DNA from: Notolepis coatsorum
Lineage: Eukaryota > Chordata > Actinopteri > Aulopiformes > Paralepididae
Direction of reading: 5' to 3'
Assembly (NCBI GenBank): GCA_963971535.1
Contig: OZ020586.1
Location: forward strand, 73,700,949-73,764,948
DNA length: 64,000 bases
In this document: positions 35,468 to 49,099 of the stretch, piece by piece
Numbering within the stretch: position 1 is the stretch's first letter
Layout of the letters: each line of letters starts with the position of its first letter
The notes under the pieces: model-generated
The model's database searches: none
Told to the model about the DNA's origin: nothing
What the model saw: only the letters and a program-made list of their open reading frames with translations
Made by a program: the position numbers and the translations under genes

Positions 35468-37413
35468 CATTAAGACAGTAGGTGAGGTCCACAGTTCATT
35501 AAGACAGTAGGTGAGGTCCACAGTTCATTAAGACAGTAGGTGAGGTCCACACAGTTCATTAAGACAGTAGGTGAGGTCCACAGTTCATTAAGACAGTAGG
35601 TGAGGTCCACAGTTCATTAAGACAGTAGGTGAGGTCCACACAGTTCATTAAGACAGTAGGTGAGGTCCACACAGTTCATTAAGACAGTAGGTGAGGTCCA
35701 CACAGTTCATTAAGACAGTAGGTGAGGTCCACAGTTCATTAAGACAGTAGGTGAGGTCCACACAGTTCATTAAGACAGTAGGTGAGGTCCACACAGTTCA
35801 TTAAGACAGTAGGTGAGGTCCACACAGTTCATTAAGACAGTAGAGGAGGTCCACACAGTTCATTAAGACAGTAGGTGAGGTCCACACAGTTCATTAAGAC
35901 AGTAGGTGAGGTCCACACAGTTCATTAAGACAGTAGGTGAGGTCCACACAGTTCATTAAGACAGTAGGTGAGGTCCACACAGTTCATTAAGACAGTAGGT
36001 GAGGTCCACAGTTCATTAAGACAGTAGGTGAGGTCCACAGTTCATTAAGACAGTAGGTAAGGTCCACAGTTCATTAAGACAGTAGGTGAGGTCCACAGTT
36101 CATTAAGACAGTAGGTGAGGTCCACACAGTTCATTAAGACAGTAGGTGAGGTCCACACAGTTCATTAAGACAGTAGGTGAGGTCCACACAGTTCATTAAG
36201 ACAGTAGGTGAGGTCCACAGTTCATTAAGACAGTAGGTGAGGTCCACACAGTTCATTAAGACAGTAGGTGAGGTCCACAGTTCATTAAGACAGTAGGTGA
36301 GGTCCACAGTTCATTAAGACAGTAGGTGAGGTCCACACAGTTCATTAAGACAGTAGGTGAGGTCCACAGTTCATTAAGACAGTAGGTGAGGTCCACAGTT
36401 CATTAAGACAGTAGGTGAGGTCCACAGTTCATTAAGACAGTAGGTGAGGTCCACACAGTTCATTAAGACAGTAGATGAGGTCCACACAGTTCATTAAGAC
36501 AGTAGGTGAGGTCCACACAGTTCATTAAGACAGTAGGTGAGGTCCACAGTTCATTAAGACAGTAGGTGAGGTCCACACAGTTCATTAAGACAGTAGATGA
36601 GGTCCACACAGTTCATTAAGACAGTAGGTGAGGTCTACAGCTTATTAAGACAGTAGGTGAGGTCCACAGTTCATTAAGACAGTAGGTGAGGTCCACAGTT
36701 CATTAAGACAGTAGGTGACGTCTACACAGTTCATTATGACAGTAGGTGAGGTCCACACCGTTCATTAAGACAGTAGGTGAGGTCCACACAGTTCATTAAG
36801 ACAGTAGGTGAGGTCCACACAGTTCATTAAGACAGTAGGTGAGGTCCACACAGTTCATTAAGACAGTAGGTGAGGTCCACACAGTTCATTAAGACAGTAG
36901 ATGAGGTCCACACAGTTCATTAAGACAGTAGGTGAGGTCCACACAGTTCATTAAGACAGTAGGTGAGGTCCACAGTTCATTAAGACAGTAGGTGAGGTCC
37001 ACACAGTTCATTAAGACAGTAGATGAGGTCCACACAGTTCATTAAGACAGTAGGTGAGGTCCACACAGTTCATTAAGACAGTAGATGAGGTCCACAGTTC
37101 ATTAAGACAGTAGGTGAGGTCCACACAGTTCATTAAGACAGTAGGTGAGGTCCACACAGTTCATTAAGACAGTAGGTGAGGTCCACACAGTTCATTAAGA
37201 CAGTAGGTGAGGTCCACACAGTTCATTAAGACAGTAGGTGAGGTCCACACAGTTCATTAAGACAGTAGGTGAGGTCCACAGTTCATTAAGACAGTAGGTG
37301 AGGTCCACACAGTTCATTAAGACAGTAGGTGAGGTCCACACAGTTCATTAAGACAGTAGGTGAGGTCCACACAGTTCATTAAGACAGTAGGTGAGGTCCA
37401 CACAGTTCATTAA

Positions 37414-38208
37414 ATCAAATCAAATCAAATCAAATTTATTTATAGGGCCCGACAACACACGTTAATGTCCCCATGGGCCGTACAGATCTTCTTTAAACAA
37501 GTCAAGAAGAAAACATAACAATAAGTCAAGAACAGAACAAGAACACCATAAGGTGCAAACATTTTTAGATGGATGCAAATAAATGAAAGAATGCAAGCAC
37601 TCCCAGACATACCCCACGCGAAGGTAAGGAAAAACTCACTAAAACCTAACAATAGGGAAAAAAGCTCCACAGGCAGTGTGGAGGAGAGAAACCTTAGAAG
37701 GGCCATTCAAGGGGGGATCTCCCTTCTTAGATGTTGGTGATAGTAGTGTTGCAGACGGACAGTTGGTAAGCATGCACTCATGTGTGTAGTGGAACACAGA
37801 TGAGTGCATGCAATAGCAACTGTACATTTTGAAAAATTAAAGATAGAGCTAATAGCGATAGCAACTGAACATTTTGAAAGATTAAAGATAGAGCTGATAG
37901 CAATCTATTTGAGGCACAGGGGCGGCGCAAAGAGGGTCACGTCCTCCCCGTCTTAGTCAAGGGACATTTAACACTCCGGTCGTTGCTCAGGGACAGCCGG
38001 AGACAGGGAGATAGGGGGCAGCGCAGAGAGGGTCACGAACTCCCCGACATCATCGCGGGACATCCGGCACTCCGGTCACCACTACGAGACCTCCGGAGAC
38101 AGGGGGGCACGCAGAGGGGGTCGCAACCTCCCGGCCTTCGTCACGGGACGTCCAACACTCCGGTCAACACTCCAGGACAGCAAGTCATAGGGAGACAGGG
38201 AGACGGGA
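37414..38208 (-). mobile_element. Same retroposon, copy 3 (795 bp)
   Basis: Near-identical to copy 2, with which it shares the two positions that differ from copy 1. The junctions and flanks are again the same. It lies exactly 2741 bp after copy 2. Confidence 0.9.
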
Positions 38209-40999
38209 CATTAAGACAGTAGGTGAGGTCCACAGTTCATTAAGACAGTAGGTGAGGTCCACAGTTCATTAAGACAGTAGGTGAGGTCCACACAGTTCAT
38301 TAAGACAGTAGGTGAGGTCCACAGTTCATTAAGACAGTAGGTGAGGTCCACAGTTCATTAAGACAGTAGGTGAGGTCCACACAGTTCATTAAGACAGTAG
38401 CTGAGGTCCACACAGTTCATTAAGACAGTAGGTGAGGTCCACACAGTTCATTAAGACAGTAGGTGAGGTCCACAGTTCATTAAGACAGTAGGTGAGGTCC
38501 ACACAGTTCATTAAGACAGTAGGTGAGGTCCACACAGTTCATTAAGACAGTAGGTGAGGTCCACACAGTTCATTAAGACAGTAGGTGAGGTCCACACAGT
38601 TCATTAAGACAGTAGGTGAGGTCCACACAGTTCATTAAGACAGTAGGTGAGGTCCACACAGTTCATTAAGACAGTAGGTGAGGTCCACACAGTTCATTAA
38701 GACAGTAGGTGAGGTCCACACAGTTCATTAAGACAGTAGGTGAGGTCCACAGTTCATTAAGACAGTAGGTGAGGTCCACAGTTCATTAAGACAGTAGGTA
38801 AGGTCCACAGTTCATTAAGCCAGTAGGTGAGGTCCACAGTTCATTAAGACAGTAGGTGAGGTCCACACAGTTCATTAAGACAGTAGGTGAGGTCCACACA
38901 GTTCATTAAGACAGTAGGTGAGGTCCACACAGTTCATTAAGACAGTAGGTGAGGTCCACAGTTCATTAAGACAGTAGGTGAGGTCCACACAGTTCATTAA
39001 GACAGTAGGTGAGGTCCACAGTTCATTAAGACAGTAGGTGAGGTCCACAGTTCATTAAGACAGTAGGTGAGGTCCACACAGTTCATTAAGACAGTAGGTG
39101 AGGTCCACAGTTCATTAAGACAGTAGGTGAGGTCCACAGTTCATTAAGACAGTAGGTGAGGTCCACAGTTCATTAAGACAGTAGGTGAGGTCCACACAGT
39201 TCATTAAGACAGTAGATGAGGTCCACACAGTTCATTAAGACAGTAGGTGAGGTCCACACAGTTCATTAAGACAGTAGGTGATGTCCACAGTTCATTAAGA
39301 CAGTAGGTGAGGTCCACACAGTTCATTAAGACAGTAGGTGAGGTCCACACAGTTCATTAAGACAGTAGATGAGGTCCACACAGTTCATTAAGACAGTAGG
39401 TGAGGTCCACACAGTTCATTAAGACAGTAGGTGAGGTCCACACAGTTCATTAAGACAGTAGGTGAGGTCCACAGTTCATTAAGACAGTAGGTGAGGTCCA
39501 CACAGTTCATTAAGACAGTAGGTGAGGTCCACACAGTTCATTAAGACAGTAGGTGAGGTCCACAGTTCATTAAGACAGTAGGTGAGGTCCACAGTTCATT
39601 AAGACAGTAGGTGAGGTCCACACAGTTCATTAAGACAGTAGGTGAGGTCCACAGTTCATTAAGACAGTAGGTGAGGTCCACAGTTCATTAAGACAGTAGG
39701 TGAGGTCCACACAGTTCATTAAGACAGTAGGTGAGGTCCACACAGTTCATTAAGACAGTAGGTGAGGTCCACACAGTTCATTAAGACAGTAGGTGAGGTC
39801 CACAGTTCATTAAGACAGTAGGTGAGGTCCACACAGTTCATTAAGACAGTAGGTGTGGTCCACACAGTTCATTAAGACAGTAGGTGAGGTCCACACAGTT
39901 CATTAAGACAGTAGGTGAGGTCCACAGTTCATTAAGACAGTAGGTGAGGTCCACAGTTCATTAAGACAGTAGGTGAGGTCCACACAGTTCATTAAGACAG
40001 TAGGTGAGGTCCACACAGTTCATTAAGACAGTAGGTGAGGTCCACACAGTTCATTAAGACAGTAGGTGAGGTCCACAGTTCATTAAGACAGTAGGTGAGG
40101 TCCACAGTTCATTAGGACAGTAGGTGAGGTCCACACAGTTCATTAAGACAGTAGGTGAGGTCCACAGTTCATTAAGACAGTAGGTGAGGTCCACACAGTT
40201 CATTAAGACAGTAGGTAAGGTCCACACAGTTCATTAAGACAGTAGGTGAGGTCCACACAGTTCATTAAGACAGTAGGTGAGGCCCACAGTTTATTAAGAC
40301 AGTAGGTGAGGTCCACACAGTTCATTAAGACAGTAGGTGAGGTCCACACAGTTCATTAAGACAGTAGGTGAGGTCCACAGGTCATTAAGACAGTAGGTGA
40401 GGTCCACACAGTTCATTAAGACAGTAGGTGAGGTCTACAGCTTATTAAGACAGTAGGTGAGGTCCACAGTTCATTAAGACAGTAGGTGAGGTCCACAGTT
40501 CATTAAGACAGTAGGTGACGTCTACACAGTTCATTATGACAGTAGGTGAGGTCCACACCGTTCATTAAGACAGTAGGTGAGGTCCACAGAGTTCATTAAG
40601 ACAGTAGGTGAGGTCCACACAGTTCATTAAGACAGTAGGTGAGGTCCACACAGTTCATTAAGACAGTAGGTGAGGTTCACACAGTTCATTAAGACAGTAG
40701 GTGAGGTCCACACAGTTCATTAAGACAGTAGGTGAGGTCCACACAGTTCATTAAGACAGTAGGTGAGGTCCACACAGTACATTAAGACAGTAGGTGAGGT
40801 CCACAGTTCATTAAGACAGTAGGTGAGGTCCACAGTTCATTAAGACAGTAGGTGAGGTCCACACAGTTCATTAAGACAGTAGGTGAGGTCCACAGTTCAT
40901 TAAGACAGTAGATGAGGTCCACACAGTTCATTAAGTCGGTAGGTGAGGTCCACACAGTTCATTAAGACAGTATGTGAGGTCCACAGTTCATTAAGACAG

Positions 41000-43900
41000 T
41001 AGATGAGGTCCACACAGTTCATTAAGACAGTAGGTGAGGTCCACACAGTTCATTAAGACAGTAGGTGAGGTCCACACAGTTCATTAAGACAGTAGGTGAG
41101 GTCCACAGTTCATTAAGACGGTAGGTGAGGTCCACACAGTTTATTAAGACAGTAGGTGAGGTCCACACAGTTCATTAAGACAGTAGGTGAGGTCCACAGT
41201 TCATTAAGACAGTAGGTGAGGTCCACAGTTCATTAAGACAGTAGGTGAGGTCCACAGTTCATTAAGACAGTAGGTGAGGTCCACACAGTTCATTAAGACA
41301 GTAGGTGAGGTCAACACAGTTCATTAAGACAGTAGGTGAGGTCCACACAGTTCATTAAGACAGTAGGTGAGGTCCACAGTTCATTAAGACAGTAGGTGAG
41401 GTCCACACAGTTCATTAAGACAGTAGGTGAGGTCCACACAGTTCATTAAGACAGTAGGTGAGGTCCACAGTTCATTAAGACAGTAGGTGAGGTCCACAGT
41501 TCATTAAGACAGTAGGTGAGGTCCACACAGTTCATTAAGACAGTAGGTGAGGTCCACAATTCATTAAGACAGTAGGTGAGGTCCACACAGTTCATTATGA
41601 CAGTAGGTGAGGTCCACAGTTCATTAAGACAGTAGATGAGGTCCACACAGTTCATTAAGACAGTAGGTGAGGTCCACAGTTCATTAAGACAGTAGGTGAG
41701 GTCCACACAGTTCATTAAGACAGTAGGTGAGGTACACACAGTTCATTAAGACAGTAGGTGAGGTCCACACAGTTCATTAAGACAGTAGGTGAGGTCCACA
41801 CAGTTCATTAAGACAGTAGGTGAGGTCCACACATTTCATTAAGACAGTAGGTGAGGTCCACAGTTCATTAAGACAGTAGGTTAGGTCCACATAGTTCATT
41901 AAGACAGTAGGTGAGGTCCACAGTTCATTAAGACAGTAGGTGAGGTCCACACAGTTCATTAAGACAGTAGGTGAGGTACACAGTTCATTAAGACAGTAGG
42001 TGAGGTCCACAGTTCATTAAGACAGTAGGTGAGGTCCACACAGTTCATTAAGACAGTAGGTGAGGTCCACAGTTCATTAAGACAGTAGGTGAGGTCCACA
42101 GTTCATTAAGACAGTAGGTGAGGTCCACAGTTCATTAAGACAGTAGGTGAGGTCCACAGTTCATTAAGACAGTAGGTGAGGTCCACACAGTTCATTAAGA
42201 CAGTAGGTGAGGTACACACAGTTCATTAAGACAGTAGGTGAGGTCCACACAGTTCATTAAGACAGTAGGTGAGGTCCACACAGTTCATTAAGACAGTAGG
42301 TGAGGTCCACAGTTCATTAAGACAGTAGGTGAGGTCCACAGTGCATTAAGACAGTAGATGAGGTCCACACAGTTCATTAAGACAGTAGGTGAGGTCCACA
42401 CAGTTCATTAAGACAGTAGGTGAGGTCCACAGTTCATTAAGACAGTAGGTGAGGTCCACAGTTCATTAAGACAGTAGGTGAGGTCCACAGTTCATTAAGA
42501 CAGTAGGTGAGGTCCACAGTTCATTAAGACAGTAGATGAGGTCCACACAGTTCATTAAGACAGTAGGTGAGGTCCACACAGTTCATTAAGACAGTATGTG
42601 AGGTCCACAGTTCATTAAGACAGTAGATGAGGTCCACACAGTTCATTAAGACAGTAGGTGAGGTCCACACAGTTCATTAAGACAGTAGGTGAGGTCCACA
42701 GTTCATTAAGACAGTAGGTGAGGTCCACAGTTCATTAAGACAGTAGGTGAGGTCCACACAGTTCATTAAGACAGTAGGTGAGGTCCACACAGTTCATTAA
42801 GACAGTAGGTGAGGTCCACAGTTCATTAAGACAGTAGATGAGGTCCACAGTTCATTAAGACAGTAGGTGAGGTCCACACAGTTCATTAAGACAGTAGGTG
42901 AGGTCCACAGTTCATTAAGACAGTAGGTGAGGTCCACACAGTTCATTAAGGCAGTAGATGAGGTCCACAGTTCATTAAGACAGTAGGTGAGGTCCACACA
43001 GTTCATTAAGACAGTAGGTGAGGTCCACACAGTTAATTAAAACAGTAGGTGAGGTCCACAGTTCATTAAGACAGTAGGTGAGGTCCACACAGTTCGTTAA
43101 GACAGTAGGTGAGGTCCACAGTTCATTAAGACAGTAGGTGAGGTCCACAGTTCATTAAGACAGTAGGTGAGGTCCACACAGTTCATTAAGACAGTAGGTG
43201 AGGTCCACAGTTCATTAAGACAGTAGGTGAGGTCCACAGTTCATTAAGACAGTAGGTGAGGTCCACAGTTCATTAAAACAGTAGGTGAGGTCCACAGTTC
43301 ATTAAGACAGTAGGTGAGGTCCACACAGTTCATTAAGACAGTAGGTGAGGTCCACACAGTTCATTAAGACAGTAGGTGAGGTCCACACAGTTCATTAAGA
43401 CAGTAGGTGAGGTCCACAGTTCATTAAGACAGTAGAAGAGGTCCACACAGTTCATTAAGACAGTAGGTGAGGTCCACACAGTTCATTAAGACAGTAGGTG
43501 AGGTCCACACAGTTCATTAAGACAGTAGGTGAGGTCCACAGTTCATTAAGACAGTAGGTGAGGTCCACACAGTTCATTAAGACAGTAGGTGAGGTCCACA
43601 GTTCATTAAGACAGTAGGTGAGGTCCACAGGTCATTAAGACAGTAGGTGAGGTCCACACAGTTCATTAAGACAGTAGGTGAGGTCCACAGTTCATTAAGA
43701 CAGTAGGTGAGGTCCACACAGTTCATTAAGACAGTAGGTGAGGTCCACAGTTCATTAAGACAGTAGGTGAGGTCCACACAGTTCATTAAGACAGGAGGTG
43801 AGGTCCACAGTTCATTAAGACAGTAGGTGAGGTCCACACAGTTCATTAAGACAGTAGGTGAGGTACACACAGTTCATTAAGACAGTAGGTGAGGTCCACA

Positions 43901-46600
43901 CAGTTCATTAAGACAGTAGGTGAGGTCCACACAGTTCATTAAGACAGTAGGTGAGGTCCACAGTTCATTAAGACAGTAGGTGAGGTCCACACAGTTTATT
44001 AAGACAGTAGGTGAGGTCCACACAGTTCATTAAGACAGTGGGTGAGGTCCACACAGTTCATTAAGACAGTAGGTGAGGTCCACACAGTTCATTAAGACAG
44101 TAGGTGAGGTCCACAGTTCATTAAGACAGTAGGTGAGGTCCACACAGTTCATTAAGACAGTAGGTGAGGTCCACACAGTTCATTAAGACAGTAGGTGAGG
44201 TCCACAGTTCATTAAGACAGTAGGTGAGGTCCACACAGTTCATTAAGACAGTAGGTGAGGTCCACAGTTCATTAAGACAGTAGGTGAGGTCCACAGTTCA
44301 TTAAGACAGTAGGTGAGGTCCACAGTTCATTAAGACAGTAGGTGAGGTCCACAGTTCATTAAGACAGTAGGTGAGGTCCACAGTTCATTAAGACAGTAGG
44401 TGAGGTCCACAGTTCATTAAGACAGTAGGTGAGGTCCACAGTTCATTAAGACCGTAGGTGAGGTCCACACAGTTCATTAAGACAGTAGGTGAGGTCCACA
44501 CAGTTCATTAAGACAGTAGGTGAGGTCCACACAGTTCATTAAAACAGTAGATGAGGTCCACACAGTTCATTAAGACAGTAGGTGAGGTCCACAGTTCATT
44601 AAGACAGTAGGTGAGGTCCACACAGTTCATTAAGACAGTAGGTGAGGTCCACAGTTCATTAAGACAGTAGGTGAGGTCCACACAGTTCATTAAGACAGTA
44701 TGTGAGGTCCACACAGTTCATTAAGACAGTAGGTGAGGTCCACAGTTCATTAAGACAGTAGGTGAGGTCCACAGTTCATTAAGACAGTAGGTGAGGTCCA
44801 CACAGTTCATTAAGACAGTAGGTGAGGTCCACACAGTTAATTAAGACAGTAGGTGAGGTCCACAGTTCATTAAGACAGTAGGTGAGGTCCACACAGTTCA
44901 TTAAGACAGTAGGTGAGGTCCACAGTTCATTAAGACAGTAGGTGAGGTCCACACAGTTCATTAAGACAGTAGGTGAGGTCCACACAGTTCATTAAGGCAG
45001 TAGGTGAGGTCCACACAGTTCATTAAGACAGTAGGTGAGGTCCACACAGTTCATTAAGACAGTAGGTGAGGTCCACAGTTCATTAAGACAGTAGGTTAGG
45101 TCCACATAGTTCATTAAGACAGTAGGTGAGGTCCACAGTTCATTAAGACAGTAGGTGAGGTCCACACAGTTCATTAAGACAGTAGGTGAGGTCCACAGTT
45201 CATTAAGACAGTAGGTGAGGTCCACAGTTCATTAAGACAGTAGGTGAGGTCCACACAGTTCATTAAGACAGTAGGTGAGGTCCACAGTTCATTAAGACAG
45301 TAGGTGAGGTCCACAGTTCATTAAGACAGTAGGTGAGGTCCACAGTTCATTAAGACAGTAGGTGAGGTCCACTGTTCATTAAGACAGTAGGTGAGGTCCA
45401 CACAGTTCATTAAGACAGTAGGTGAGGTACACACAGTTCATTAAGACAGTAGGTGAGGTCCACACAGTTCATTAAGACAGTAGGTGAGGTCCACACAGTT
45501 CATTAAGACAGTAGGTGAGGTCCACAGTTCATTAAGACAGTAGGTGAGGTCCACAGTGCATTAAGACAGTAGATGAGGTCCACACAGTTCATTAAGACAG
45601 TAGGTGAGGTCCACACAGTTCATTAAGACAGTAGGTGAGGTCCACAGTTCATTAAGACAGTAGGTGAGGTCCACAGTTCATTAAGACAGTAGGTGAGGTC
45701 CACAGTTCATTAAGACAGTAGGTGAGGTCCACAGTTCATTAAGACAGTAGATGAGGTCCACACAGTTCATTAAGACAGTAGGTGAGGTCCACACAGTTCA
45801 TTAAGACAGTATGTGAGGTCCACAGTTCATTAAGACAGTAGATGAGGTCCACACAGTTCATTAAGACAGTAGGTGAGGTCCACACAGTTCATTAAGACAG
45901 TAGGTGAGGTCCACACAGTTCATTAAGACAGTAGGTGAGGTCCACAGTTCATTAAGACGGTAGGTGAGGTCCACACAGTTTATTAAGACAGTAGGTGAGG
46001 TCCACACAGTTCATTAAGACAGTAGGTGAGGTCCACAGTTCATTAAGACAGTAGGTGAGGTCCACAGTTCATTAAGACAGTAGGTGAGGTCCACAGTTCA
46101 TTAAGACAGTAGGTGAGGTCCACACAGTTCATTAAGACAGTAGGTGAGGTCCACACAGTTCATTAAGACAGTAGGTGAGGTCCACACAGTTCATTAAGAC
46201 AGTAGGTGAGGTCCACAGTTCATTAAGACAGTAGGTGAGGTCCACACAATTCATTAAGACAGTAGGTGAGGTCCACACAGTTCATTAAGACAGTAGGTGA
46301 GGTCCACAGTTCATTAAGACAGTAGTTGAGGTCCACAGTTCATTAAGACAGTAGGTGAGGTCCACACAGTTCATTAAGACAGTAGGTGAGGTCCACAGTT
46401 CATTAAGACAGTAGGTGAGGTCCACACAGTTCATTATGACAGTAGGTGAGGTCCACAGTTCATTAAGACAGTAGGTGAGGTCCACACAGTTCATTAAGAC
46501 AGTAGGTGAGGTCCACAGTTCATTAAGACAGTAGGTGAGGTCCACACAGTTCATTAAGACAGTAGGTGAGGTACACACAGTTCATTAAGACAGTAGGTGA
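41000..46600. repeat. Mosaic higher-order duplications, offsets 3215 and 4839 bp
   Basis: Variant markers in this part recur at two different offsets. The gtgcattaag variant is at 42341 and 45556 (3215). The gacggtagg variant near 41118 and 45957 and the cattatgac cluster near 41590 and 46430 recur at 4839. The right part is therefore a patchwork of at least two older copying events. Limits are approximate. Confidence 0.65.
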
Positions 46601-46737
46601 GGTCCACACAGTTCATTAAGACAGTAGGTGAGGTCCACAGTTCATTAAGACAGTAGGTGAGGTCCACAGTTCATTAAGACAGTAGGTGAGGTCCACAGTT
46701 CATTAAGACAGTAGATGAGGTCCACACAGTTCATTAA

Positions 46738-47615
46738 CATTTACATTTACATTTAGTCATTTAGCTGACGCTTTTATCCAAAGCGACTTACAAGTTCTGT
46801 ACGACAAGCCATCAGGAAGAGCACAACTCTATCAGCTGAGTAACAATGTTCATCAAAGTGTTGAGTGCTACAGTGTAGGTTAGTTTATTAGGACAAGTGC
46901 ATGACAGTATGGTTAGTTAGGGTTAGATTTTTTTTTTTTTTTTTTAATTCAGATAATGGTTGAAGAAGTGAGTCTTTAGTCGACGGCGAAAGATTGGACG
47001 TGTTTCGGCTGTCCTAACTGGGGTGGGTAGTTCATTCCACCATTGTGGGGCAAGGACTGAGAATAGGCGACTTCTCTTTGATGACCCTCCCGGAGCTTGG
47101 ATAGGAGTAGGTCTGAGGCGGCCAGAAGATGCAGAGCGTAGGGGTCTTGAGGGTGTGTAGTTAGAGACCATTGACCGGAGGTAGGCGGGAGCAGTTCCCT
47201 TTGCCGCACGGTATGCTAGGTCAAGGGCCTTGAAGCGGATTCGTGCAGCAATGGGGAGCCAGTGCAGGTCCCTAAGAAGTGGGGTGACATGGGCCGACTT
47301 CGGTAGGTTTGAGATCAGGCGGGCCGCTGCGTTCTGAATGAGTTGAAGAGGCTTAGTGGCAGTGGCCGGGAGGCCAGCGAGCAGTGCGTTGCAGTAGTCG
47401 AGGCGGGAGATGACTGTTGATTGGACGAGGAGTTGGGTGGCTTCTTTTGTCAGGAAGGGGCGTATCCTTCTGACGTTGCTCAGGAGGAATCGGCAGGTTC
47501 TGGTTGTCGCTGCGATGTGAGCAGAGAAGTTCAACTGGTCGTCGAGGACAACACCAAGGTTCTTGGCGGTCGGGGACGCGGTCACAGCTGCATTCTCGAC
47601 TGTGATGGAAAGGTC
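46738..47615 (-). mobile_element. 5'-truncated L2-type LINE inserted in the array
   Basis: On the minus strand this carries the C-terminal part of an L2-type LINE ORF, then a 3' region ending in the gactaaatgtaaatgtaaatg tail, which begins at the left junction here. The segment agcgacttacaag beside tttatccaaagcg is a familiar L2-type 3' end in fish. The array breaks after cattaa and resumes at ggtgagg, so about seven unit bases (gacagta) are missing and there is no clear target duplication. A T-run lies at about 46929-46945. Confidence 0.88.
46944..47615 (-). pseudogene. L2-type LINE ORF2, C-terminal fragment
   Basis: About 220 codons after the reverse transcriptase palm are present, with landmarks NLGVVLDDQLNFSAHI, VISRLDYCNALLAGLP, PLQLIQNAAARL, LHWLPIAARIRFK, LAPQWWNELP and FRRRLKTHFFNHYLN. 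They appear in the order usual for the thumb and C-terminal region of L2/CR1-clade RTs. The frame is intact to its stop at 46944, with no frameshift or stop in the fragment. Upstream it runs by chance into about 35 codons of satellite. The endonuclease and catalytic YXDD region are missing, so it cannot be active. Confidence 0.9.
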
Positions 47616-47841
47616 GGTGAGGTCCACACAGTTCATTAAGACAGTATGTGAGGTCCACAGTTCATTAAGACAGTAGATGAGGTCCACACAGTTCATTAAG
47701 ACAGTAGGTGAGGTCCACACAGTTCATTAAGACAGTAGGTGAGGTCCACACAGTTCATTAAGACAGTAGGTGAGGTCCACAGCTCATTAAGACAGTAGGT
47801 GAGGTCCACACAGTTCATTAAGACAGTAGATGAGGTCCACA

Positions 47842-49099
47842 CAGTTTATTAAGACAGTAGGTGAGGTCCACACAGTTCATTAAGACAGTAGGTGAGGTCC
47901 ACACAGTTCATTAAGACAGTAGGTGAGGTCCACACAGTTCATTAAGACAGTAGGTGAGGTCCACACAGTTCATTAAGACAGTAGGTGAGGTCCACAGTTC
48001 ATTAAGACAGTAGGTGAGGTCCACACAGTTCATTAAGACAGTAGGTGAGGTCTACACAGTTCATTAAGACAGTAGGTGAGGTCCACAGTTCATTAAGACA
48101 GTAGGTGAGGTCCACAGTTCATTAAGACAGTAGGTGAGGTCCACACAGTTCATTAAGACAGTAGGTGAGGTCCACAGGTCATTAAGACAGTAGGTGAGGT
48201 CCACACAGTTCATTAAGACAGTAGGTGAGGTCCACAGTTCATTAAGACAGTAGGTGAGGTCCACAGTTCATTAAGACAGTAGGTGAGGTCCACACAGTTC
48301 ATTAAGACAGTAGGTGAGGTCCACAGTTCATTAAGACAGTAGGTGAGGTCCACAGTTCATTAAGACAGTAGGTGAGGTCCACAGTTCATTAAGACAGTAG
48401 GTGAGGTCCACAGTTCATTAAGACAGTAGGTGAGGTCCACACAGTTCATTAAGACAGTAGGTGAGGTCCACAGTTTATTAAGACAGTAGGTGAGGTCCAC
48501 ACAGTTCATTAAGACAGTAGGTGAGGTCCACACAGTTCATTAAGACAGTAGGTGAGGTCCACACAGTTCATTAAGACAGTAGGTGAGGTCCACACAGTTC
48601 ATTAAGACAGTAGGTGAGGTCCACAGTTCATTAAGACAGTAGGTGAGGTCCACACAGTTCATTAAGACAGTAGGTGAGGTCTACACAGTTCATTAAGACA
48701 GTAGGTGAGGTCCACAGTTCATTAAGACAGTAGGTGAGGTCCACAGTTCATTAAGACAGTAGGTGAGGTCCACACAGTTCATTAAGACAGTAGGTGAGGT
48801 CCACAGGTCATTAAGACAGTAGGTGAGGTCCACACAGTTCATTAAGACAGTAGGTGAGGTCCACAGTTCATTAAGACAGTAGGTGAGGTCCACAGTTCAT
48901 TAAGACAGTAGGTGAGGTCCACACAGTTCATTAAGACAGTAGGTGAGGTCCACAGTTCATTAAGACAGTAGGTGAGGTCCACAGTTCATTAAGACAGTAG
49001 GTGAGGTCCACAGTTCATTAAGACAGTAGGTGAGGTCCACAGTTCATTAAGACAGTAGGTGAGGTCCACACAGTTCATTAAGACAGTAGGTGAGGTCCA
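47842..49099. repeat. Local tandem duplication of array, offset 629 bp
   Basis: The markers cagtttatt (47842 and 48471) and gtctacacag (48050 and 48679), and the unit pattern between them, recur 629 bp apart. This is the smallest higher-order period I found. The right limit is approximate. Confidence 0.75.

Larger units (their letters stand above)
33892..39373. repeat. Higher-order duplication, offset 2741 bp, carrying the retroposon
   Basis: The rare pair gtctacagcttatt and gtgacgtctacacag occurs at 33892/33976 and again at 36633/36717. Retroposon copies 2 and 3 start at 34673 and 37414. All four pairs are 2741 bp apart. The same pair appears at 40434/40517 without a retroposon downstream, and a degraded pair near 50280/50360. 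The right limit given is approximate. Confidence 0.75.

Noticed and set aside
46944-47720. 258-codon frame as a host gene with a repeat N-terminus
   Set aside because: It is an L2-type LINE RT fragment fused by chance to satellite sequence.
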